DNA of 5,602 bases from Kineosporiaceae bacterium (GTDB taxonomy: Bacteria > Actinomycetota > Actinomycetes > Actinomycetales > Angustibacteraceae). Below the pieces are notes generated by a model. That model did not search any database and was not told the origin of the DNA. It saw only the letters and a program-made list of their open reading frames with translations. The stretch is taken from the NCBI GenBank assembly GCA_027345905.1, contig DAIETC010000168.1:1-5602 (forward strand), written 5' to 3'. This document shows positions 1 through 5,602 of the stretch, piece after piece. The translations under genes were made by a program, and so were the position numbers. Position 1 is the first letter of the stretch; the number at the start of each line of letters is the position of its first letter.

Positions 1-482
1 GGCACCAGACCCTCGAGCTGGACGCCGACCAGCCGGGCGGCCGCGGCCTCGGCGACCGCACCGGTCAGGGCGTCGGCCTGGTTGGACCGGCGCCGGGCGT
101 ACCGGTGCTGCGACGTCCCTCCGGCGGCGGTCTGGCCCTGCACGTACCGTGAGCCGGTCTTGTGCACGATCAGCTCACCCTCGCGGCAGGTGCCCAGGGC
201 CCACCCGCCGCGGCGCACCATCAGCAGGGCCAGCGTCCGCGGCACCAGAGCGTGCCGGGCCAGCACGCCGGCGACGAACGAGGGCTCGGCCGTCGGCGGC
301 GCCGGCCACGGCGGCCAGGGCACGTCCAGGACCGCCAGCGCGCCGTCGTCCGCCCTCAGCGTGAGCACATCGGCGCCGACGTCGGCCACGACGGGCCCAT
401 GCCGCTGCCCGAAACCCTCGACCCAGCGCACCAGCCGAGCGGGCTCCACCTCGAGCAGGCGATGCTGCCCCTGCCGGCTCAG
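1..482 (-). CDS. acVLRF1 family peptidyl-tRNA hydrolase / release factor-like protein, partial (C-terminus beyond window)
   Basis: The visible 160 codons resemble the actinobacterial Vms1-like release factor 1 family. Members share the eRF1/Vms1 fold and are predicted to cleave peptidyl-tRNA on stalled ribosomes in the cytoplasm. Counting from the CTG at 482, an N-terminal segment (RLLEVEPARLVRWVEGF, 8-24) leads into a beta-strand core (LALLMVRRGGWALG, 84-97) and then the signature GSRYVQGQTAAGG (110-122) followed by SQHRYARRRSNQA (124-136). By analogy with the GSxxQ-type loop of Vms1 and the GGQ of eRF1, Gln115 or Gln117 is the likely catalytic glutamine; which one is an inference. The frame is open to position 1, so the C-terminus is missing. 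The start is uncertain. No ATG, GTG or TTG lies between the in-frame stop inside sufT and the homologous region. CTG at 482 fits the homology best, while the first conventional start, GTG at 449, would cost 11 residues. The frame begins 7 nt after the sufT stop. Confidence 0.8.
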   Translation of the reverse strand, partial: MSRQGQHRLLEVEPARLVRWVEGFGQRHGPVVADVGADVLTLRADDGALAVLDVPWPPWPAPPTAEPSFVAGVLARHALVPRTLALLMVRRGGWALGTCREGELIVHKTGSRYVQGQTAAGGTSQHRYARRRSNQADALTGAVAEAAAARLVGVQLEGLV

Positions 483-494
483 GGCCGGCTCAGA
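473..494. repeat. 11-bp near-perfect tandem duplication at the sufT stop / acVLRF1 start
   Basis: On the plus strand the 10-mer GCCGGCTCAG occurs at 473-482 and again at 484-493, giving two adjacent 11-bp units (473-483 and 484-494) that differ only in their last base. The right copy contains the sufT stop codon (490-492); the left copy contains the CTG proposed as the acVLRF1 start (480-482). Because 11 is not a multiple of three, gain or loss of one unit shifts the relation between the two reading frames. The palindromic GCCGGC in each copy (484-489 and 473-478) could also pair as a 6-bp GC-only stem with a 5-nt loop in the mRNA. This is direct observation; function is unknown, and short GC-rich repeats are not rare in such genomes. 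Confidence 0.75.
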
Positions 495-825
495 GGTTGA
501 AGCCCAGGGCCCGCAGCTGCTCGCGGCCGTCGTCGGTGATCTTGTCGGGGCCCCACGGCGGCATCCAGACCCAGTTGATCCGAAAGCCCGAGGTCAGACC
601 GGCCAGGGCCTGCGCGGTCTGGTCCTCGATGACGTCGGTGAGCGGGCAGGCGGCACTGGTGAGCGTCATGTCGATCACCGCGTGCGCGTCGTTGTCGACG
701 GTGACACCGTAGATCAGGCCCAGGTCGACGACGTTGATCCCCAGCTCGGGGTCGACGACGTCGTGCAGCGCCTCTTCGACGTCGGCCACGCTCGGCGGTG
801 TCGGGTTGGTGGTGGTCTCGCTCAT
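490..825 (-). CDS. sufT: SufT, DUF59/MIP18-family iron-sulfur cluster assembly factor
   Basis: This 111-residue protein is essentially all one DUF59 (MIP18/FeS assembly P) domain, the usual size for actinobacterial SufT. Family members act as cytosolic maturation or carrier factors that help deliver Fe-S clusters to target proteins. Visible marks are the acidic DPELGINVVDLGLIYG stretch (residues 25-40), the strand IDMTLTS and the invariant cysteine in AACPLTDVIEDQ (Cys60), and the C-terminal INWVWMPPWGPDKITDDGREQL segment (83-104, quoted with its conserved WxWxPPWGPDKI core). The ATG at 825-823 overlaps the sufU stop as ATGA, and AGGAGA (834-839) lies 7 nt upstream, so this start is well supported. 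A longer reading upstream in the same frame would only overlap sufU. As last SUF gene of the cluster it fits the order known from Mycobacterium and Streptomyces. The cysteine is required in studied homologues. Confidence 0.95.
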   Translation of the reverse strand: MSETTTNPTPPSVADVEEALHDVVDPELGINVVDLGLIYGVTVDNDAHAVIDMTLTSAACPLTDVIEDQTAQALAGLTSGFRINWVWMPPWGPDKITDDGREQLRALGFNL

Positions 826-1301
826 CCGGCGCTCTCCTTCGCATCGGTCAGGTGGCCGGTCGGGCCGGCCCCGGCCTGGGTCAGCGCGTCCGTCAACGCC
901 ATCCAGCCCAGCAGGGCGCACTTCACGCGGGCAGGGTACTTCGCGACACCGGCCAGGGCGATCCCGTCCCCCAGCACGTCCTCGTCGCCGGCGTCTGCGC
1001 CGCGGCTGGTGAGCATCGCGTGCATCGCGGTGTGGGTGCTCAGCGCCTCGTGCAGCGGTCGTCCGACGACCAGGTCGTAGAGCACGGACGTCGAGGCCCG
1101 GCTGATCGCGCACCCGAGCGCGTCGTAGGAGACGTCGCGAAGGACGGCGTCCGACCCGGTGCCCTGCACCTGCACCCGCAGGGTGACCTCGTCACCGCAG
1201 GTCGGGTTGACGTGGTGCACCTGTGCGCCGTACGGCTCGCGCAGCCCGGCCCCGTGCGGGCGCTTGTAGTGCTCCAGGATCAGCTCTTGGTACAGGTCCA
1301 T
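822..1301 (-). CDS. sufU: SufU, zinc-dependent sulfur-transfer protein (IscU-like) for SufS
   Basis: SufU accepts the persulfide sulfur from the SufS active site and passes it toward the SufBCD scaffold; it replaces SufE in Gram-positive SUF systems. The 159-residue length is normal. All expected zinc ligands are visible: Cys35 and Asp37 in NPTCGDEVTL, Cys64 in ALGCAISRAS, and Cys128 in RVKCALLGW. The N-terminus MDLYQELILEHYKRPH is typical of the family. The insert between the second and third cysteines distinguishes SufU from scaffold IscU. The ATG shares its A with the sufS stop (TGATG), and GAGGTGA at 1315-1309 sits 7 nt upstream, a strong site that fits translational coupling to sufS. The stop overlaps the sufT start by 4 nt. 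The C-terminal tail beyond about residue 140 is low complexity and variable in the family. Confidence 0.96.
   Translation of the reverse strand: MDLYQELILEHYKRPHGAGLREPYGAQVHHVNPTCGDEVTLRVQVQGTGSDAVLRDVSYDALGCAISRASTSVLYDLVVGRPLHEALSTHTAMHAMLTSRGADAGDEDVLGDGIALAGVAKYPARVKCALLGWMALTDALTQAGAGPTGHLTDAKESAG
834..839 (-). promoter_or_regulatory. Ribosome binding site of sufT
   Basis: On the minus strand AGGAGA stands 7 nt before the ATG at 825. It is inside the end of sufU and decides the sufT start over longer in-frame readings that overlap sufU. Confidence 0.7.
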
Positions 1302-2617
1302 CAGAGCATCACCTCGCGCACCCGGTGCAGCCCGTCGAGCAGCGCCTGCACGTCGTCCAGACCGTTGTACGGGCCGAACGAGGCGCGGGTCGTCGCGGCC
1401 ACCCCGAACCGGCGGTGCAGCGGCCAGGCGCAGTGATGCCCGACGCGGACGGCGACCCCGAGGTCGTCGAGCACCTGGCCGACGTCGTGGGCGTGCACCG
1501 CCACCCCGTCGTCCTCGACGACGAACGACACCGCCGCGCCGCGCTCGCTGGTGCTGGTCGGCCCGATCACGCGGACCCAGGCCAGCTCGGCCAGGCCCTC
1601 GAGCAGGGCCTTGGTCAGCGCGCTCTCGTGGGCGTGCACCCGGTCCATGCCCAGCGCGCTCAGGTAGTCGACGGCGGCGTGCAGCCCGACGGCCTGGGCG
1701 GCCACCGGCACTCCCGCCTCGAAGCGCTGCGGCGGGGCCGCGTACGTGGAGGAGGCCATGTGCACGACCTCGATCATCGAGCCGCCAGTCAGGAACGGCG
1801 GCATCGCGCCCAGCAGCTCACGCCGGCCCCAGAGCACGCCGACGCCCAGCGGCCCGAGCATCTTGTGCCCGGAGAACGCGGCGAAGTCGACGCCGAGCGC
1901 GGCGAGGTCGACCGGCAGGTGGGGCACCGACTGGCAGGCGTCCAGCACCACCAGGGCGCCCACCTCCCGGGCCCGGCTCACCAGCTCGGCCACGGGGTTC
2001 ACGGTGCCCAGGACGTTCGAGACGTGCGTGAACGCGAGCACCTTGGTGCGTGGGTTGACCACCTGCGCCAGGTCGTCCAGCGCCAGCTGGCCGTCGTCGT
2101 CCACCGAGAGCCAGCGCAAGGTGGCGCCGGTGCGCCGGCACAGCTCCTGCCAGGGCACCAGGTTGGCGTGGTGCTCCATCTCGGTGACGACGACCTCGTC
2201 GCCCGGGCCGAGCACGAACCGCTGGGCCTGCGGGCCGGCGGTGGCGGCGTTGCTCATCGCGTAGGCGACCAGGTTGATGCCCTCGGTCGCGTTGCGAGTG
2301 AACACCACCTCGTCGGCGCTGGCCCCCACGAAACCGGCCACGGCGGCTCGCGCGGCCTCGTACGCGTCGGTGGCCTCCTCGGCCAGCTGGTGCGCACCGC
2401 GGTGAACGGCGGCGTTGTGCTGCTCGTAGAAGGCCCGCTCGGCGTCCAGGACCTGGCGCGGCTTGTGCGAGGTGGCGCCGGAGTCCAGGTAGACCAACCG
2501 GCGGCCCGCACGCACGGTGCGCGACAGGATCGGGACGTCGGCGCGCACCGCGGCCAGCTCGGCGTCGCTGAAGCCGAGCGCGACGGGGACGGCCGGAGCG
2601 GCCAGCACAGCCGACAC
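1301..2617 (-). CDS. sufS: SufS, PLP-dependent cysteine desulfurase
   Basis: SufS converts L-cysteine to L-alanine and leaves a persulfide on its active-site cysteine, the sulfur source for cluster assembly. The 438-residue protein is a class V aminotransferase-fold enzyme. Visible sites are the N-terminal YLDSGATSHKP (43-53), the cofactor-ring histidine in TEMEHHANLVPW (His149/150), the PLP-nitrogen aspartate in LDACQSVPH (Asp226), the Schiff-base lysine in FSGHKMLGP (Lys252), the catalytic cysteine in RVGHHCAWP (Cys396), and the substrate-binding arginine in TTRASFGPYN (Arg411). The RxGHHCA pattern marks group II (SufS/CsdA type) rather than IscS. The first start is GTG at 2617, one nucleotide after the sufC stop and without a good ribosome site. 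A second GTG at 2608 has TGAGG 8 nt upstream and would remove only three residues. The stop overlaps the sufU ATG by one base. Confidence 0.97.
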   Translation of the reverse strand: MSAVLAAPAVPVALGFSDAELAAVRADVPILSRTVRAGRRLVYLDSGATSHKPRQVLDAERAFYEQHNAAVHRGAHQLAEEATDAYEAARAAVAGFVGASADEVVFTRNATEGINLVAYAMSNAATAGPQAQRFVLGPGDEVVVTEMEHHANLVPWQELCRRTGATLRWLSVDDDGQLALDDLAQVVNPRTKVLAFTHVSNVLGTVNPVAELVSRAREVGALVVLDACQSVPHLPVDLAALGVDFAAFSGHKMLGPLGVGVLWGRRELLGAMPPFLTGGSMIEVVHMASSTYAAPPQRFEAGVPVAAQAVGLHAAVDYLSALGMDRVHAHESALTKALLEGLAELAWVRVIGPTSTSERGAAVSFVVEDDGVAVHAHDVGQVLDDLGVAVRVGHHCAWPLHRRFGVAATTRASFGPYNGLDDVQALLDGLHRVREVML

Positions 2618-2618
2618 C

Positions 2619-3377
2619 TCAGGCGGGGGCGGGCACGAAGCGGTCGTAGCCCTCGTTCTCGAGCCGGTCGGCGAGCTCGCGCCCGCCCTGCTCGGCGATC
2701 CGCCCGTCGACGAAGACGTGGACGAAGTCGGGGGTGATGTAGCGCAGGATGCGCGTGTAGTGGGTGATCAGCAGCACGCCGACCTCACCGCTGGCCTTGA
2801 CCCGGTTGACGCCCTCGCTGACGACCTTCAGCGCGTCGACGTCCAGGCCGGAGTCGGTCTCGTCCAGGATCGCCACTCGCGGCGCCAGCAGCTCCATCTG
2901 CAAGATCTCGTGGCGCTTCTTCTCCCCACCGCTGAACCCCTCGTTCACCCCGCGCTCGGCGAAGGCCGGGTCCATCCGCAGCTGGGTCATGGCCGTCTTG
3001 ACGTCCTTCACCCAGGTGCGCAGCTTCGGCGCCTCGCCGTCGATGGCCGTCTTGGCGGTGCGCAGGAAGTTCGCCACGGTGACACCGGGCACCTCGACCG
3101 GATACTGCATCGCCAGGAACAGCCCGGCACGGGCCCGCTCGTCCACGGACATGGCCAGCAGGTCCTCGTCGTCCAGCGTGACCGTGCCGTTGGTGACGGT
3201 GTACTTCGGGTGCCCGGCGATCGAGTACGCCAGGGTGGACTTGCCCGAACCGTTCGGGCCCATGATCGCGTGGGTCTCGCCGGAGCGCACAGTCAGGTCG
3301 ACCCCGCGCAGGATCTCCTTGGTGCCCTGCTCGGTCTCGACGCTGACGTGCAGGTCGCGGATCTTCAGGGTTGCCAT
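2619..3377 (-). CDS. sufC: SufC, ABC-type ATPase of the SufBCD scaffold
   Basis: SufC is the soluble ATPase that binds SufB and SufD; ATP-driven dimerisation changes the SufB-SufD interface during cluster building. It is not a transporter, and no membrane subunit is encoded nearby. The 252-residue protein shows every ABC element: Walker A GPNGSGKST (40-48, Lys46), the Q-loop glutamine in LAMQYPVEVPG (Gln91), the signature FSGGEKKRHEILQ (148-160), Walker B with catalytic glutamate in VAILDETDSGLDVDAL (Glu173), and the switch histidine in LLITHYTRIL (His206). FSGGEKKR and DSGLD are typical of SufC. The ATG at 3377 follows the ferredoxin stop by 4 nt, and AAGGAG at 3393-3388 lies 10 nt upstream. 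One nucleotide separates its stop from the sufS GTG. Confidence 0.98.
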   Translation of the reverse strand: MATLKIRDLHVSVETEQGTKEILRGVDLTVRSGETHAIMGPNGSGKSTLAYSIAGHPKYTVTNGTVTLDDEDLLAMSVDERARAGLFLAMQYPVEVPGVTVANFLRTAKTAIDGEAPKLRTWVKDVKTAMTQLRMDPAFAERGVNEGFSGGEKKRHEILQMELLAPRVAILDETDSGLDVDALKVVSEGVNRVKASGEVGVLLITHYTRILRYITPDFVHVFVDGRIAEQGGRELADRLENEGYDRFVPAPA

Positions 3378-3381
3378 GCGC

Positions 3382-3723
3382 TCAGTGCTCCTTGCTCGTT
3401 GCGGGAAGGGGGGCTGTCACGTCGACCAGCACGGTGCCGTCCTGGATCGTGACGGGGAACACGGCGATCGGTGCGGTCGCGGGAAGCCCGGTGGGCTCTC
3501 CGGTGCGCAGGTCGAAGCGCGAGCCGTGCAGCCAGCACTCGATCGTGCAGTCGTCGACCTCGCCCTCGGACAGCGAGACGTTGGCGTGCGAGCAGACGTC
3601 GTCGATCGCGTGCACGCTGCCGTCCTGGGCCCGGACGACGGCCACCGGCTGGCCGTCGAGCTGCACCTGCACGGCACCGACCTCGGGCAGGTCGGCCAGG
3701 TCGATCGCGGGTTGAAAGCTCAT
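3382..3723 (-). CDS. Rieske-type [2Fe-2S] ferredoxin embedded in the SUF operon
   Basis: This 113-residue protein is a single small Rieske domain. The cluster ligands are clear: Cys44 and His46 in CSHANVSLSEGE, and Cys63 and His66 in ECWLHGSRFDL, the C-x-H / C-x2-H pattern with two histidines on one iron. It resembles soluble ferredoxin subunits of ring-hydroxylating oxygenases and the nitrite reductase small subunit. It lacks the disulfide cysteines of cytochrome bc-type Rieske proteins, and has no signal peptide or membrane segment, so a cytoplasmic electron carrier is likely. No oxygenase or reductase is nearby. The ATG at 3723 overlaps the sufD stop as ATGA, and GGAG at 3732-3729 lies 5 nt upstream, so it is probably made together with SufD. 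A similar gene sits between sufD and sufC in Streptomyces-type operons but is absent from that of Mycobacterium tuberculosis. A role in reducing iron, sulfur or cluster intermediates is inference only. Confidence 0.93.
   Translation of the reverse strand: MSFQPAIDLADLPEVGAVQVQLDGQPVAVVRAQDGSVHAIDDVCSHANVSLSEGEVDDCTIECWLHGSRFDLRTGEPTGLPATAPIAVFPVTIQDGTVLVDVTAPLPATSKEH
3388..3393 (-). promoter_or_regulatory. Ribosome binding site of sufC
   Basis: AAGGAG on the minus strand, 10 nt before the sufC ATG at 3377. It lies within the last codons of the ferredoxin gene, so termination there would bring ribosomes onto it. Confidence 0.65.
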
Positions 3724-4949
3724 GCCTGCTCCCCCGCTGCCGCGGAACCCACGAGCATGGCGCCGGTCAGCTCCTCCTCGATGGCGGCCATCAGCAGCTC
3801 CTGGATGTCGGGCACGGCGATCTGCGCGATCACGTCGGCGAAGAACCCCCGCACCACCAGGCGGCGCGCCTCGACCTGCGGGATACCGCGGGCCTGCAGG
3901 TAGAACAGCTGCTCGTCGTCGAAGCGGCCGGTCGCGCTGGCGTGCCCGGCGCCCTCGATCTGGCCGGTCTTGATCTCCAGGTTCGGCACCGAGTCGGCCC
4001 GGGCGCCCTCGGTGAGCACCAGGTTGCGGTTCAGCTCGTAGGTCGAGGTGCCCTCGGCGCTGGCCTGGATCAGCACGTCGCCGACCCACACGGTGTGCGC
4101 CGTCTCGCCCTGCAGTGCGCCCTTGTAGGTGACCAGGCTGGTGCAGCGCGCCGGCTCGTGGTCGACGAACGAGCGGTGCTCCAGGTGCTGCCCGGCGTCG
4201 GCGAAGTACACCCCGAGCAACGTCGCCTCGCCGCCCGGGCCGGCGTACCGGACGTTGACGTTCACTCGCACGACCTTGCCGCCGAGCGAGACCACGACGT
4301 GCTTGAAGCGGGCGTCGCGACCGACCTGCGCGTCGTGCTGGGCCAGATGGATGGCGTCGTCCGCCCAGCGCTGCAGGCTGACCACCGTGATCTGGCTGCC
4401 GTCGCCGGTGCGGATCTCGACGTTGCCGGCGTGCTGGCCCGAGCCGACGTGGTCCAGGACGACCGTGCCGCTGCTGTGCGCACCGGCGTCGATGACCACG
4501 TGCGTGTTGCTGCGCAGCCCAGCAGCGCCCTGCAGCACCACCCGGACCGGCTCGCTGAGCTGCGCGTCCGGCGCGATCCGCACGTGCAACGCCTCTGGCG
4601 TGCGCGCGTGGGCCAGGACCGCCGCCCGGTCGGCCGGCGCGAGCACACTTCCACGCGGCGACTGGCCCGGGGTCAAGGAGCCCACCACGACGGCGTCCGG
4701 TGCGGACACGTCGTACGACAGGGCGCCCGGGTCGCTCACCCGGTCCTCGAGCACCCCGCGCAGCAGGTCGATCGGGGTGAACCGCCACTCCTCCTCGCGC
4801 CCGGTCGGCAAGGCGAAGTCGGCGACGTCGAAGGACGTGCGTCGCTCGGCTCGCGACTGCAGTGGCACCGGTGACCCGGCACCGTGGGCGTGCTCGAACA
4901 GGCCGTTCTGGGCGGTCGGAGCCGCCTGCTCCTGGGTGGTGTTGGTCAT
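3720..4949 (-). CDS. sufD: SufD, SufBCD scaffold subunit
   Basis: SufD pairs with SufB and SufC in the cytosolic scaffold and is thought to take part in iron entry and in forming the cluster at the SufB-SufD interface. At 409 residues it has family length. The N-terminal helical part contains the conserved SRAERRTSFDVADF and PTGREEEWRFTPIDLLRG region (32-65). The middle (about 125-330) is the right-handed beta-helix with repeating short strands such as LHVRIAPDAQ and VVIDAGAHSSGTVVL. The C-terminal helices begin at FDDEQLFYLQARGI (343-356). His336 in GAGHASATG aligns by context with the histidine implicated in cluster assembly in E. coli SufD (His360). The ATG at 4949 has only a weak ribosome site (GGAG 13 nt upstream). 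The stop overlaps the next gene by 4 nt. This is paralogous to sufB, which lies just upstream. Confidence 0.96.
   Translation of the reverse strand: MTNTTQEQAAPTAQNGLFEHAHGAGSPVPLQSRAERRTSFDVADFALPTGREEEWRFTPIDLLRGVLEDRVSDPGALSYDVSAPDAVVVGSLTPGQSPRGSVLAPADRAAVLAHARTPEALHVRIAPDAQLSEPVRVVLQGAAGLRSNTHVVIDAGAHSSGTVVLDHVGSGQHAGNVEIRTGDGSQITVVSLQRWADDAIHLAQHDAQVGRDARFKHVVVSLGGKVVRVNVNVRYAGPGGEATLLGVYFADAGQHLEHRSFVDHEPARCTSLVTYKGALQGETAHTVWVGDVLIQASAEGTSTYELNRNLVLTEGARADSVPNLEIKTGQIEGAGHASATGRFDDEQLFYLQARGIPQVEARRLVVRGFFADVIAQIAVPDIQELLMAAIEEELTGAMLVGSAAAGEQA
3729..3732 (-). promoter_or_regulatory. Ribosome binding site of the Rieske ferredoxin
   Basis: GGAG within a G-rich run (GGGGGAG, 3735-3729) on the minus strand, 5 nt before the ATG at 3723. 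It supports the start that overlaps the sufD stop. Confidence 0.65.
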
Positions 4950-5007
4950 ACCTGTGGTGTGGCTCCGCTTCGGTGTAGGTCGGGGTGGATGCGGCGCGGT
5001 GGCGGGC
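4950..5007 (-). other. sufB-sufD intergenic gap (58 nt), no clear signal
   Basis: This is the only real spacer in the window. It is C-rich on the coding strand, has no convincing -10/-35 pair, no strong hairpin and no T-run. It contains a GGAG at 4966-4963, a weakly placed ribosome site for sufD. Confidence 0.6.

Positions 5008-5602
<595 letters not shown>

Noticed and set aside
473..489. Rho-independent terminator after sufT from the GCCGGC stem
   Set aside because: The stem is only 6 bp, has no T-run after it, and the downstream gene continues on the same strand.
82..1080. 332-residue plus-strand open frame opposite acVLRF1, sufT and sufU
   Set aside because: It runs antisense across three genes whose minus-strand products are recognisable; composition is Arg/Ser/Pro-rich shadow sequence.
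490..1113. 207-residue reading of sufT with an N-terminal extension into sufU
   Set aside because: The first 96 residues are an out-of-frame reading of sufU. The ATG at 825 has a well-placed ribosome site and begins the DUF59 domain.
1223..2737. 504-residue plus-strand open frame opposite sufS
   Set aside because: Antisense to a complete SufS with all catalytic residues. The translation is rich in His, Gln, Arg, Gly and Val with no domain pattern, as expected from the codon bias of a high-GC gene read backwards.
2619..3377. SufC as the ATPase of a membrane transporter
   Set aside because: No permease or binding-protein gene nearby; DSGLD Walker B context and position between sufD and sufS identify SufC.
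3471..4874. 467-residue plus-strand frame and the 468-residue minus-strand frame at 3382-4788
   Set aside because: Both overlap sufD and the Rieske gene in other frames, with low-complexity Arg/Gly/Ala-rich translations. The second only becomes real in its last 113 residues, which are the Rieske protein.
4950..5007. Possible internal promoter or attenuator between sufB and sufD
   Set aside because: No credible -10/-35 pair; only a 3-bp stem (CCG-AAG-CGG) could be found, and no T-run.

Overview
The window is a compact minus-strand operon from a high-GC actinobacterium (roughly 70% G+C by eye). It carries most of the SUF iron-sulfur cluster assembly system. Gene order, high GC, a SufU-type sulfur carrier, a SufT with the actinobacterial-type C-terminus (WVWMPPWGPDKITDDGREQL) and an acVLRF1-type gene, a family known mainly from Actinobacteria, all point to Actinomycetes. 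The genus cannot be fixed from this sequence.

All genes are transcribed from high to low coordinates. In order of transcription they are: sufB (C-terminal 197 residues only, 5602-5008), a 58-nt gap, sufD (4949-3720), a small Rieske [2Fe-2S] ferredoxin (3723-3382), sufC (3377-2619), sufS (2617-1301), sufU (1301-822), sufT (825-490), and a partial gene for an acVLRF1-family peptidyl-tRNA hydrolase or release factor that runs off the left edge (about 482-1). After the sufB-sufD gap no junction exceeds 7 nt, and three are start/stop overlaps (two ATGA, one TGATG). This argues for one transcript with translational coupling. No tRNA, rRNA, CRISPR array, insertion sequence or clear terminator was seen. 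The operon promoter and any SufR-type repressor gene would lie beyond the right edge.

How the genes work together, from family knowledge: SufS takes sulfur from cysteine as a persulfide and the zinc protein SufU carries it on. The SufB-SufC-SufD scaffold ATPase builds the cluster. SufT (DUF59/MIP18) helps in maturation or transfer to targets. The Rieske protein is a plausible electron carrier for the system, but its role is inferred from position only.

The SUF part is a conventional, well-known locus. The parts worth a second look are at the distal end: a Vms1/eRF1-like ribosome-rescue gene appended directly after sufT, with no ATG/GTG/TTG start before its homologous region, and an 11-bp near-perfect tandem duplication sitting on the sufT stop codon and the start region of that gene.
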